Assembly: GCA_040389965.1 (NCBI GenBank)
Contig: JAZJZF010000014.1
Span: 62,001 to 126,000 of the forward strand
Length of the DNA: 64,000 nt
Direction: 5' to 3'
Origin: UBA4416 sp040389965
GTDB taxonomy: Bacteria; Bacteroidota; Bacteroidia; B-17B0; Aurantibacillaceae
Made by a program: the position numbers and the translations under genes
The notes under the pieces: generated by a model
The model's database searches: none
Told to the model about the DNA's origin: nothing
Seen by the model: only the letters and a program-made list of their open reading frames with translations
Shown: positions 1-8,150 of the stretch, in pieces
How the letters are laid out: each line of letters begins with the position of its first letter
Position numbering within the stretch: the stretch's first letter is position 1

Positions 1-445
1 CCAATAAAAAGCCCATACGGTCTGCTTCTAACCATAAAGCCATTTCTAAGTTATTAGAAGGCACCGTTTCGAAATATACCGTTCTGTCTTCGGTTGTATT
101 ACCGTTCATATCGCCACCTGCAGTAGATACAATTTTAAAATGCTCTTCATCTGCTACGTGTTTAGAACCCTGAAACATCATATGTTCAAAAAAGTGGGCA
201 AATCCTGATTTACCAAGACTTTCACGATCAGATCCTACTTTATAGGTTACTAATACGTGTACCACAGGATCAGAGTGGTCTTCGTTTAATAAGATCGTTA
301 AACCATTTGGCAGTTTCCATTTTTCGTATGGTATAACCACTTTTCCTTCTTTAGCCTCAATTTTTTCTACTAAAGTAGGTTGGGCCACTATCGTTGCCAA
401 GCTAAATAAGCTTAATGCACCCGTTATGATTGCTTTTTTGTTCAT
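1..445 (-). CDS. M16 family zinc peptidase, N-terminal part
   Basis: This is the N-terminal 148 residues of a secreted zinc peptidase of the M16 (pitrilysin/insulinase-like) family; the rest lies beyond the window edge. The start is the ATG read on the minus strand at 443-445, followed by a signal peptide (MNKKAIITGALSLFSLATIVAQ). The inverted zinc motif HxxEH is seen as HFFEH in the context KSGFAHFFEHMMFQGSK, and the typical M16 string GGDMNGNTTEDRTVYFE follows. By family knowledge the protein would be periplasmic or outer-membrane associated and degrade peptides. It lies 57 bp downstream of gyrA on the same strand. Family assignment is secure; full length and substrate are unknown. Confidence 0.9.
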   Translation of the reverse strand, partial: MNKKAIITGALSLFSLATIVAQPTLVEKIEAKEGKVVIPYEKWKLPNGLTILLNEDHSDPVVHVLVTYKVGSDRESLGKSGFAHFFEHMMFQGSKHVADEEHFKIVSTAGGDMNGNTTEDRTVYFETVPSNNLEMALWLEADRMGFLL

Positions 446-463
446 GCGTTAGTTAAGTTTGTT

Positions 464-471
464 CAAATATA
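464..471 (-). promoter_or_regulatory. Possible -7 element upstream of the M16 peptidase
   Basis: Read on the minus strand this is TATATTTG, matching the Bacteroidota -7 consensus TAnnTTTG, about 20 bp before the M16 start codon. I see no convincing -33 TTG at the expected spacing, so this is a weak call. Confidence 0.2.
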
Positions 472-501
472 AACGTTATAGATTAATTTATGCTTCCGTT
501 A

Positions 502-3078
502 TTAATTATTATCGTCCGTTGGTGTAGAATTTTCATCCGCTGAAGGCTTTTCATCGGTTGAAATATCGTCTGAAGCAACATCTGTTACAGTTGTATCTAC
601 TGTTCCATCTGCCTGCACTTCTGCTTCCACTTCATCTTCATGATCCACTTTAGTAACAGCAGCAATGCTATCGCTATCCTGGATATTGATTAAGCGAACA
701 CCTTGTGTAGCGCGGCCCATCACACGCAGATCAGAAACATTCATACGGATAGTGATTCCGTTTTTGGTAATGATCATTAAATCGTTGGCATCCGTTACCG
801 ATTTAATACCTACCAGGTTTCCTGTTTTATCTGTAATGTTAATAGTCTTAACACCTTTACCACCACGGTTTGTAATACGGTATTCATCAATATCAGAGCG
901 TTTTCCGTATCCTTTTTCAGAAACCACTAATACATTGGCATTCATATCATCAATACAGATCATACCAATTACCTCGTTATTACCGCCTTCATCATCATTT
1001 AAATCGATACCGGTTACACCGCTGGCATTACGACCCATTGGCCTTACTTTAGCTTCAGGGAAACGACACACTTTACCTAATTTGGTAGCAAGCATAATTT
1101 CGTTTTTACCATTCGTTAAAGCAGCTTCCAATAATACATCTCCTTCGCGAATAGTAATGGCATTGATACCATTAGCACGCGGACGGGAATAGGCTTCTAC
1201 GGATGTTTTCTTAATAATACCATCTTTAGTACATAATATAATGTAGTTATTATTAATGTACTCTTCGTCGTTTAAGTTTTTAATATTGATGAACGCTTTT
1301 ATTTTATCATCAGGAGCAATATTTATTAAATTTTGAATAGCTCGTCCTTTACTTTGTTTATTTCCTTCAGGTACTTCGTAAGCTCTGATCCAGTAACACT
1401 GTCCCTTTTCGCTGAATAATAAAATATAGTTATGAGTTGATGCAATAAACATGTGTTCTACAAAATCCTCATCGCGGGTAGCTGTCCCTTTACTTCCACG
1501 GCCACCACGGTTTTGTGCGCGGTATTCAGCAAGATTCGTACGTTTCATATAGCCCATGTGAGAAATTGTAATCACTACATTTTCATCAGCGATCATATCT
1601 TCTACACGGAAATCATCTCCTGCATAAACAATATCGGTACGACGTTCATCGCCATATTTTTCTTTGATCTCAGCCAACTCATCTCTGATGATCTGGTAAC
1701 GTAATGGTTCGTTTGCTAAAATATCTTTCAAATGATCAATGGTTTTCATTAAGGCATCGTATTCTGCATTTAATTTATCAACCTCCAGTCCGGTTAATGT
1801 TCTTAAACGCATATCTAAAATAGCACGGGCCTGAATTTCAGATAAACTGAATCGTGTCATCAATTCATCGCGGGCAATATCAGGAGAAGCACTCTCACGA
1901 ATGATTTTAATAACTTCTTCAATATTTTTTTGCGCAATTAATAAACCTTCTAAAATGTGTGCACGTTTTTCAGCCTGGGCTAAATCAAATTTCGTACGGC
2001 GAACAACCACATCATGTCTGTGTTCCACAAAATAGTGAATCATGTCTTTCAGATTCAACATTTCGGGACGGCCTTTTACCAACACAACATTATTTACAGA
2101 GAACGATGTTTGTAAAGCTGAATATTTATACAAGTTATTCAATACTACATTAGAAATGGCATCCGAACGTAATTCGTAAACAATACGCATCCCTTCACGG
2201 TTACTCTCATCACGGATTTCTGTAATGCCTTCAATTTTTTTCTCGTTACATAATTCCCACTGACGTTTAATCATGTCAGCTTTATTAATCTGGAATGGAA
2301 TTTCGGTAACAATAATTCTTTCACGATTATTAACAGGTTCAATACTTGCTTTGGCGCGCATGACAATACGTCCGCGACCTGTATGAAACGCTTCCTTAAC
2401 TCCTTCGTAACCGTAAATGGTTCCACCTGTAGGAAAATCAGGCGCTTTAATATGCTTGATCAATTCATCGATGGTAATATTATTATCATCGATGTAAGCC
2501 AGGATCCCATTGATAATTTCCGTTAAATTGTGTGGCGGCATATTAGTAGCCATACCAACGGCAATACCCGAAGCACCATTCATTAATAAGTTAGGAATAC
2601 GTGAAGGCATTACTGTAGGCTCTGTTAAAGAGTCGTCAAAGTTGGGACGAAAATCAACCGTATCTTTTTCAATATCTGCAATCATTTCTTCCGTAATCTT
2701 GCGGAAACGTACCTCTGTATAACGCATTGCTGCCGGCATATCGCCATCAACAGAACCAAAGTTTCCTTGTCCGTCAACCAACATATAACGTAAGCTCCAT
2801 TCCTGGGCCATACGTACCATGGTGTCGTATACCGAAGCATCTCCATGCGGATGGTATTTTCCTAAAACTTCTCCAACAATACGGGCCGATTTTTTATAAG
2901 GACGATTGTGCAATACACCCAAATCCAACATACCGTAAAGTACGCGGCGATGTACCGGTTTTAAACCATCTCTTACATCAGGTAAGGCACGTGATACAAT
3001 AACCGACATCGAATAATCGATGTAAGCTGTTTTCATTTCTTCTTCAATGTTAATAGGGATAATTTTCTCTCCGCTCAT
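502..3078 (-). CDS. gyrA: DNA gyrase subunit A
   Basis: GyrA is the breakage-reunion subunit of DNA gyrase, which with GyrB introduces negative supercoils using ATP. The protein is 858 aa, the usual length. The N-terminal domain carries the quinolone-pocket helix HPHGDASVYDTMVRM (residues 76-90) and the catalytic tyrosine Tyr120 in AAMRYTE. The C-terminal beta-pinwheel carries a GyrA box-like QNRGGRG, which separates it from ParC. A strongly acidic tail of about 45 residues rich in D, E, T and S ends the protein. The residue equivalent to E. coli Ser83 is Ala81; the Asp87 equivalent is present (Asp85). It is divergently placed to clpC and not obviously in an operon. Confidence 0.97.
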   Translation of the reverse strand: MSGEKIIPINIEEEMKTAYIDYSMSVIVSRALPDVRDGLKPVHRRVLYGMLDLGVLHNRPYKKSARIVGEVLGKYHPHGDASVYDTMVRMAQEWSLRYMLVDGQGNFGSVDGDMPAAMRYTEVRFRKITEEMIADIEKDTVDFRPNFDDSLTEPTVMPSRIPNLLMNGASGIAVGMATNMPPHNLTEIINGILAYIDDNNITIDELIKHIKAPDFPTGGTIYGYEGVKEAFHTGRGRIVMRAKASIEPVNNRERIIVTEIPFQINKADMIKRQWELCNEKKIEGITEIRDESNREGMRIVYELRSDAISNVVLNNLYKYSALQTSFSVNNVVLVKGRPEMLNLKDMIHYFVEHRHDVVVRRTKFDLAQAEKRAHILEGLLIAQKNIEEVIKIIRESASPDIARDELMTRFSLSEIQARAILDMRLRTLTGLEVDKLNAEYDALMKTIDHLKDILANEPLRYQIIRDELAEIKEKYGDERRTDIVYAGDDFRVEDMIADENVVITISHMGYMKRTNLAEYRAQNRGGRGSKGTATRDEDFVEHMFIASTHNYILLFSEKGQCYWIRAYEVPEGNKQSKGRAIQNLINIAPDDKIKAFINIKNLNDEEYINNNYIILCTKDGIIKKTSVEAYSRPRANGINAITIREGDVLLEAALTNGKNEIMLATKLGKVCRFPEAKVRPMGRNASGVTGIDLNDDEGGNNEVIGMICIDDMNANVLVVSEKGYGKRSDIDEYRITNRGGKGVKTINITDKTGNLVGIKSVTDANDLMIITKNGITIRMNVSDLRVMGRATQGVRLINIQDSDSIAAVTKVDHEDEVEAEVQADGTVDTTVTDVASDDISTDEKPSADENSTPTDDNN

Positions 3079-3330
3079 ATGCTTTTTTTATTTTAATTCT
3101 ATTGTTTTTTTAAACAGTTTTAGTACTGCCTTGTTGTACTATTGATTTTAAAGAATCAGGTAATAATGTCAGTATCATCTATACATAAAAATACTGGTTT
3201 CCTACCTTTTAAAAAATCATTAATAGGCTTTGAAAATACCATTTTTATGGGTAATTTAGTTGTAGAGTTATCAACAGATTTACTGTTTAAAAAAAAGAGG
3301 TTTAAAATACAAAAACCTGACAGAATCGTT

Positions 3331-3360
3331 TACTTTTGATTGTGGCATTAAATATGTTTG
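3331..3360 (+). promoter_or_regulatory. Candidate promoter region of clpC in the gyrA-clpC divergent spacer
   Basis: The 310-bp spacer 3079-3388 between divergent gyrA and clpC holds no convincing gene. Two matches to the Bacteroidota -7 consensus TAnnTTTG are visible on the plus strand: TACTTTTG at 3331-3338 and TATGTTTG at 3353-3360, the second 28 bp before the clpC ATG. Neither has a well-spaced -33 TTG, so which one is used is unclear. Confidence 0.3.
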
Positions 3361-3388
3361 GAACTTAAAAAAGAACTATAAAATAATT

Positions 3389-5923
3389 ATGGAAGCAAAA
3401 TTTTCACAACGCGTCAAAGACGTTATTACGTTTAGCCGGGAAGAAGCCCTGAGATTAGGGCATGATTATATTGGGATTGAACATTTAATGCTTGGTATGA
3501 TTCGCGATGGCGAAGGAGTAGGCATTAAATTATTAAAGAACCTTGGTATTAATATTCAGGATTTCAGAAAGCATATTGAGCAGAGTTTACCTATTTCTAT
3601 GAGAAAAGTAAATAACCTTGCCAATATTCCTTTGGTAAAACAAGCTGAAAAAACCTTAAAACTAACCTATTTAGAGGCAAAATTATTTAAGGCACCTCAA
3701 ATTGGCACAGAGCACTTATTAATGTGCATTTTAAAGGATAACGACAATGTGGTTTCTAAAACTTTAGAGAAGCTGGGTGTTGATTACAACGCGGTTAAGG
3801 CTGAACTGGAAGGTTATATGGAAAATCCACACAAAATTGAGAACGCTACAACCGGCGATGATGACGATAATGACGAGTCTTCGTTTGGTGCAGGAAGCGG
3901 ATCTTCTAAAAAACCGGGAGAATCTAAGTCAAGAACACCTGTTTTAGATAATTTTGGCAGGGATTTGACTAAAATGGCAGAAGAAGGCAAATTAGACCCT
4001 GTTGTAGGCCGTGAAAAAGAAATTGAGCGTGTGTCTCAGATCTTATCCCGTCGTAAAAAGAATAACCCTATTTTAATTGGGGAACCGGGTGTGGGTAAAT
4101 CTTCTATTGCTGAAGGTTTAGCACTACGTATCATTCAACGTAAGGTAAGCCGTGTATTATTCGGTAAACGTGTTGTTACATTAGATTTAGCATCTTTAGT
4201 AGCAGGTACCAAATACCGTGGCCAGTTTGAAGAGCGTATGAAAGCCGTGATGAACGAGCTTGAAAAAAATACCGATGTGATTTTATTTATTGATGAAATT
4301 CATACTATTATTGGTGCTGGTGGTGCAAGCGGAAGTTTAGATGCGAGCAACATGTTTAAACCGGCTTTAGCACGTGGCGAGATCCAATGTATTGGTGCTA
4401 CCACTTTAGATGAGTACCGTCAGCATATCGAAAAAGACGGAGCTTTAGAGCGTCGTTTCCAAAAGGTAATTATTGAGCCGGCTACACAGGAAGAATCTTT
4501 ACAGATTTTAAATAACATTAAAGGTAAATATGAAGATCACCATAATGTAACCTATACTCCTGAAGCTTTAAAAGCTTGTGTTACGTTAACGGCACGTTAT
4601 ATTACCGACAGACATTTACCGGATAAAGCCATTGATGCTTTAGATGAGGCCGGTTCCCGTGTTCACATTACAAATATCAATGTTCCTGAAAACATTCTGG
4701 AGCTTGAGAAAAAAATGGAAGATATTAAAGAACTGAAAAATCAGGTAGTGCGGTCTCAGAAATATGAAGAAGCGGCAAAATTACGTGATACAGAAAAACA
4801 ACTTCAAACTCAGTTAGAGGTTGCTAAAAAAGCCTGGGAAGAAGAAACCAAACAAAACAGAGTTACTGTAACTGAAGACAATGTTGCTGAAGTAGTAGCA
4901 ATGATGAGTGGTGTGCCTGTACAACGTATCTCTCAAAACGAAGGCGATAAGCTGGTGAAAATGGTAGAGATGCTGCAAGGCAAAGTGATTGGGCAGGACG
5001 AAGCATTGAAAAAAGTGGTTAAAGCTATTCAACGTAATCGTGCGGGATTGAAAGATCCTAACAAACCAATTGGTTCATTTATTTTCTTAGGTCCTACAGG
5101 TGTTGGTAAAACACAATTAGCTAAAATTTTGGCGAAACACTTATTTGATAATGACGAAGCTTTGATTCGTATTGATATGAGTGAATACATGGAGAAATTT
5201 GCGGTAACCCGTTTAATTGGTGCTCCTCCGGGATATGTAGGTTATGAAGAAGGTGGACAATTAACTGAAAAAGTACGTCGTCGCCCCTATTCTGTGATCT
5301 TGTTAGATGAGATCGAAAAAGCGCATCCGGATGTATTTAATATGTTATTACAGGTATTAGATGATGGTATTTTAACGGATAGTTTAGGCCGTAAAATAGA
5401 TTTCAAAAACACCATCATTATCATGACTTCTAATATTGGTGCACGCCAGTTAAAAGATTTCGGACAAGGTGTTGGTTTTGGAACTCAAACACGTGTTGAA
5501 AGCGTAGAAGAAAGCAACAAAGGTGTTGTTGAAAATGCCTTGAAAAAAGCCTTTGCTCCTGAGTTCTTAAACCGTATTGATGATGTGGTGATGTTTAACT
5601 CTTTAGGAAAAGATGATATTCATAAAATCATTGATATTGAACTGAACAGTTTATTTGGCCGTGTAAACAATTTGGGCTACACTATCAAAATTACGGATGC
5701 AGCCAAAGACTTTATCGTAGACAAAGGTTATGATGTTCAATACGGCGCACGTCCTTTAAAACGTGCCATACAGAAGTATTTAGAGGATCCAATGGCTGAA
5801 GAGATCATTAAAAGTAATTTAGTAGAAGGCGACCAGATAGAAATAGACTATGATGCTGAGAAAAAAGAGATCATAGTAAGAACGGTTAAACCTAAAACTA
5901 AAAAGAAAAAAGAAGACAGTTAA
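3389..5923 (+). CDS. clpC: ATP-dependent Clp protease ATP-binding subunit ClpC
   Basis: This is an 844-aa Hsp100 unfoldase that feeds substrates to ClpP or disaggregates proteins in the cytoplasm. Order of domains: two ClpN repeats (about residues 1-150); a charged D/S/G-rich linker (about 153-180); AAA+ domain D1 with Walker A GEPGVGKSS (about 231) and Walker B VILFIDEIH; a middle region with a UVR-like segment (about 425-475), which marks ClpC rather than ClpA or ClpB; AAA+ domain D2 with Walker A GPTGVGKTQ (about 568) and Walker B VILLDEIEK; and a C-terminal D2-small domain. A Lys-rich tail ends the protein. It is monocistronic, with a strong terminator directly after the stop. Confidence 0.96.
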   Translation: MEAKFSQRVKDVITFSREEALRLGHDYIGIEHLMLGMIRDGEGVGIKLLKNLGINIQDFRKHIEQSLPISMRKVNNLANIPLVKQAEKTLKLTYLEAKLFKAPQIGTEHLLMCILKDNDNVVSKTLEKLGVDYNAVKAELEGYMENPHKIENATTGDDDDNDESSFGAGSGSSKKPGESKSRTPVLDNFGRDLTKMAEEGKLDPVVGREKEIERVSQILSRRKKNNPILIGEPGVGKSSIAEGLALRIIQRKVSRVLFGKRVVTLDLASLVAGTKYRGQFEERMKAVMNELEKNTDVILFIDEIHTIIGAGGASGSLDASNMFKPALARGEIQCIGATTLDEYRQHIEKDGALERRFQKVIIEPATQEESLQILNNIKGKYEDHHNVTYTPEALKACVTLTARYITDRHLPDKAIDALDEAGSRVHITNINVPENILELEKKMEDIKELKNQVVRSQKYEEAAKLRDTEKQLQTQLEVAKKAWEEETKQNRVTVTEDNVAEVVAMMSGVPVQRISQNEGDKLVKMVEMLQGKVIGQDEALKKVVKAIQRNRAGLKDPNKPIGSFIFLGPTGVGKTQLAKILAKHLFDNDEALIRIDMSEYMEKFAVTRLIGAPPGYVGYEEGGQLTEKVRRRPYSVILLDEIEKAHPDVFNMLLQVLDDGILTDSLGRKIDFKNTIIIMTSNIGARQLKDFGQGVGFGTQTRVESVEESNKGVVENALKKAFAPEFLNRIDDVVMFNSLGKDDIHKIIDIELNSLFGRVNNLGYTIKITDAAKDFIVDKGYDVQYGARPLKRAIQKYLEDPMAEEIIKSNLVEGDQIEIDYDAEKKEIIVRTVKPKTKKKKEDS

Positions 5924-5941
5924 TCGACTTCTGATATAAAT

Positions 5942-5973
5942 AAAATCCCCGTTACAGTTGTAGCGGGGATTTT
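5942..5973 (+). terminator. Rho-independent terminator after clpC
   Basis: A perfect 10-bp stem (5942-5951 with 5964-5973, AAAATCCCCG/CGGGGATTTT) with a 12-nt loop is followed by a T-run. It starts 19 bp after the clpC stop. Confidence 0.85.
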
Positions 5974-6000
5974 TGTTTATGATAAATGTATGACTGTATA

Positions 6001-6070
6001 TGTCAGTTCGAGCGCAGTCGAGAACCAAAATACAATTCCAGAACGCTTCTCGACTGCGCTCGAAGTGACA
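6001..6070. repeat. REP-like inverted-repeat element (24-bp arms)
   Basis: Arms 6001-6024 and 6047-6070 are inverted copies with a single mismatch, around a 22-nt loop. The core reads TTCGAGCGCAGTCGAGAA. Elements with this 'cgactgcgctcgaagtgaca' look are, to my knowledge, common interspersed repeats in Bacteroidota genomes. It lies in the 311-bp spacer between clpC and the YqeY gene (5924-6234), which contains no convincing gene; the reading frames crossing it are products of the palindrome. Confidence 0.75.
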
Positions 6071-6076
6071 AGACTT

Positions 6077-6161
6077 CGTCATTGCGATCATGCGACAGCA
6101 GGATAAGCAATCTCACATTTAGAAACATGAGAATACTTCGTTGTTCCTCCTCGCAATGACG
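6077..6161. repeat. Second palindromic interspersed element (CGTCATTGCGA arms)
   Basis: Perfect 11-bp terminal arms, CGTCATTGCGA at 6077-6087 and its inverse at 6151-6161, enclose a region whose inner parts are also partly inverted (AAGCAATCTCACATTT against AAGTATTCTCATGTTT on the other strand). The right half contains the familiar 'ttgcgaggaggaac' string known from Bacteroidota interspersed repeats. It sits 6 bp from the previous element. Confidence 0.7.
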
Positions 6162-6184
6162 TACTAAAAAATACACGAAACAAA

Positions 6185-6212
6185 AAAGGGTTATCATTTC
6201 TGACAACCCTTT
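6185..6212 (-). terminator. Terminator of the YqeY-like gene
   Basis: Stem 6185-6196 with 6201-6212 (AAAGGGTT.. / ..AACCCTTT, one G-U wobble in the minus-strand RNA) with a 4-nt loop, followed on the minus strand by a T-run. It lies 22 bp past the stop of the YqeY-like gene. Confidence 0.75.
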
Positions 6213-6234
6213 CAAAAAAATAAAACAGGTTTAT

Positions 6235-6692
6235 TTATCCTAATAGTTCTTTTACGATTTGTGAAACCATTTTACCATCTGCTCTTCCGGCAATAATCTT
6301 ATTGGCGGCTCCCATTACTTTGCCCATATCGGCTGCTGAAGAAGCTCCTGTTAGTTCAATCGCTTTTTTTACTTCCGCTCTTACTTCATCTTCGCTTAAT
6401 TGTTTTGGCAAATATTCTTCCATGATTAAAGCCTGTGCAATTTCGTCTTCAGCTAAGTCCTGGCGGTTNNNNNNNNNNTCCGATCTTGCTGAATGTATAT
6501 TTCTGCTGTTTCTTTACGTTTTTTATATTCTTTCTGAATAGCCTTGGTAGCACTATCTTCCGTTAATCCTTCAGGAGATGTTTTTAATAATAATATAACC
6601 GCTTTAAGTGCACGTACTGCTTCTAATCGCTTGCTGTCTTTTGCTAACATGGAGGCTTTTACATCCGCATTAATTTTTTCTTCTATTCCCAT
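6235..6692 (-). CDS. GatB/YqeY domain protein (interrupted by assembly gap)
   Basis: This is a YqeY-like protein, related to the tail domain of the GatB amidotransferase subunit; its exact function is not known. The N-terminal part (MGIEEKINADVKASMLAKD...) runs from the ATG at 6690-6692 to the N-run at 6469-6478. The C-terminal part (EEYLPKQLSEDEV... GKVMGAANK... GKMVSQIVKELLG) follows in another frame, because the N-run length is not real. Joining the halves at IQQ-NRQDLAEDE gives about 146 aa, the normal family length, so the gene is most likely intact in the organism. It diverges from tag and has its own terminator. Confidence 0.85.
6469..6478. other. Assembly gap (10 N) with probable adapter remnant
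   Basis: Ten N inside the YqeY gene. The eight bases right after the gap on the plus strand, TCCGATCT, equal the 3' end of the common Illumina adapter and do not fit the YqeY protein. Removing them and adding one base restores a continuous YqeY reading frame. Confidence 0.9.
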
Positions 6693-6794
6693 AATATGTT
6701 TAATTTTAATGTAAAGTTAGAAAAAGTTTCTGGTTACTTGTTTCTAGTTTTGTACTTAATTTTAACTTATAATTCATACCTTATAACTATTAAT

Positions 6795-7364
6795 ATGCAA
6801 TGTACATGGCCTCAAAATGATGAGCTGATGCTGGAATACCACGATACCGAGTGGGGAACGCCTATGCATGATGATAAAAAACATTTTGAATTTATATTAC
6901 TTGATTCTTTTCAGGCGGGTTTAAGTTGGAAAACCATTTTACACAGACGACATCATTTTAAAAAAGCTTTTGCCAATTTTGACGTTAAAAAAGTAGCTAA
7001 ATTTGATGAGGCTAAAGTGCTTGAACTGATGCAAAATGAAGGTATAATCCGTAATAAATTAAAAATTACGGGTACCATTAAAAATGCCAAGGCCTTTATG
7101 GAAATTCAAAAAGAATTTGGCTCTTTTGATGCTTATATCTGGCAGTTTACCAATCATAAAACCATTGTTACCAAAGTGAAGCAATCTTCGGAGATAAGGG
7201 CTACAAGCCCTGAATCGGATACCATGAGTAAGGCTTTAAAAAAACGCGGATTTACTTTTGTTGGCTCTACTATTTGTTATGCTTATATGCAGGCTGCGGG
7301 CATGATTAATGATCATTTGGTAAGCTGCACAAGGCATAAGGAGTGTTTGAAGCTGGCTAAATAA
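6795..7364 (+). CDS. tag: DNA-3-methyladenine glycosylase I
   Basis: Tag excises 3-methyladenine from alkylated DNA, the first step of base excision repair. The 189-aa protein from the ATG at 6795 matches the family from its first residues (MQCTWPQND, compare the zinc-ligand Cys4 of E. coli Tag). A more upstream ATG at 6696 would add a hydrophobic stretch not found in the family, so I reject it. Visible landmarks are YHDTEWG, QAGLSW, the C-terminal KALKKRGFTFVGSTICYAYMQ and the zinc ligands His and Cys in NDHLVSC. The position of catalytic Glu38 of E. coli Tag is Asp here (LLDSFQAGLSW), a conservative change. Its 3' end is followed 17 bp later by a repeat hairpin. Confidence 0.93.
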   Translation: MQCTWPQNDELMLEYHDTEWGTPMHDDKKHFEFILLDSFQAGLSWKTILHRRHHFKKAFANFDVKKVAKFDEAKVLELMQNEGIIRNKLKITGTIKNAKAFMEIQKEFGSFDAYIWQFTNHKTIVTKVKQSSEIRATSPESDTMSKALKKRGFTFVGSTICYAYMQAAGMINDHLVSCTRHKECLKLAK

Positions 7365-7380
7365 AATTTTACTCTTATTA

Positions 7381-7440
7381 TTACTTTTTCCTTGACGAAA
7401 AAGTAATCAAAAAATCAAGGCAATTCGCCAACTGCATTTC
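7381..7440 (+). repeat. Structured interspersed repeat, copy 1 (truncated)
   Basis: This copy has the 5' hairpin (TTACTTTTTC 7381-7390 pairing with GAAAAAGTAA 7397-7406, loop CTTGAC), the spacer and the left arm of the second stem (GGCAATTCG 7419-7427), then diverges. Fuller copies lie at 42962-43112 and 47839-47989. It starts 17 bp after the tag stop, so the hairpin may also end tag transcription. Confidence 0.75.
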
Positions 7441-7453
7441 AATTATAAGAAAA

Positions 7454-8017
7454 TTATCTTAAAATTTCGGCCTCTATTGTTTTGTAGTTAATATCTGTAT
7501 CCATCAATTTTCCATTGATAAAAATTGCAGGTAATTTTTTAATCCCGCTCTCTACCCCGCCAGTCATGCTTTCCCTTACATCCCATGAATATTTATTATT
7601 GATGAGGGCGTTGTACAAATTCTTGTTATAAATTTCAATTTCTTTAGCATACGCCACCAGATCGGTAAGGTTGAGTTTATTTTTTTCGTTGATTAACATG
7701 CGATGCATTTCCCAGAACTTATTTTGTTCCATGGCTGCAATAGCCATTTCTGCTGCTTTCTGAGATTTTTGGAATGTTTTGTTTAATGGGAAATGACGCC
7801 AGATAAATTGAAATTTACCGGAATATTTCTCCAGCAGTTCTTCTACTTCCTTAAATGCTTTACGGCATTTTGGATCTTCGTAATCGCCATACATTACTAT
7901 TTGAATTTTAGCACCGGAATCTCCAAGTTTTGGTTCATCTGTTTTTACAGGTAATTTAAGGTCTGTAGCCTGTTTATTCTTTAGCATTTTATTATCTGTT
8001 GTATAAAGATAAGACAA
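7454..8017 (-). CDS. DsbA-like thioredoxin-fold protein lacking the N-terminal active-site Cys
   Basis: This 187-aa protein fits the DsbA-like thioredoxin family (Thioredoxin_4 type): a beta strand IQIVMYGDYEDPKCRKA, a helical insert with FIWRHFPLNK, and a cis-proline segment KLPAIFINGK. In relatives the active site is CPxC (typically 'CPYC'); here it reads DPKC (Asp48-Pro-Lys-Cys51), so the nucleophilic first cysteine is missing and a normal disulfide exchange seems impossible. There is no signal peptide. A second in-frame Met at residue 11 could be the real start. It lies 133 bp downstream of an antiporter gene on the same strand; similar domains are known fused to NhaA antiporters, so a link to ion transport is a guess worth noting. 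Confidence 0.75.
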   Translation of the reverse strand: MSYLYTTDNKMLKNKQATDLKLPVKTDEPKLGDSGAKIQIVMYGDYEDPKCRKAFKEVEELLEKYSGKFQFIWRHFPLNKTFQKSQKAAEMAIAAMEQNKFWEMHRMLINEKNKLNLTDLVAYAKEIEIYNKNLYNALINNKYSWDVRESMTGGVESGIKKLPAIFINGKLMDTDINYKTIEAEILR

Positions 8018-8150
8018 ATTTAATGCGTATTTGTTTAGAACAATCTCACTCCCAGCCCTCTCAAAAAGCAGAAGGGGAAAAGAATGAGTTTACATCATAA
8101 TAAAGAATTTCATGTCTCACATAGATACAGGAAGGTTTATTAAATCAATT

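Noticed and set aside
3142..3339. 65-aa open frame between gyrA and clpC
   Set aside because: AT-rich composition, no family resemblance, and it overlaps the expected clpC promoter region.
6003..6215. 70- and 90-aa frames in the clpC-YqeY spacer
   Set aside because: They read through the two palindromic elements and the terminator; no protein features.
6696..6794. Upstream start for the tag glycosylase at 6696
   Set aside because: Adds 33 hydrophobic residues absent from the family and would begin 3 bp from the divergent YqeY start codon; homology begins at 6795.
7381..7406. Simple terminator interpretation of the hairpin after tag
   Set aside because: The hairpin is part of a repeat present twice more, including between genes of the other strand, so termination is at most a side effect.
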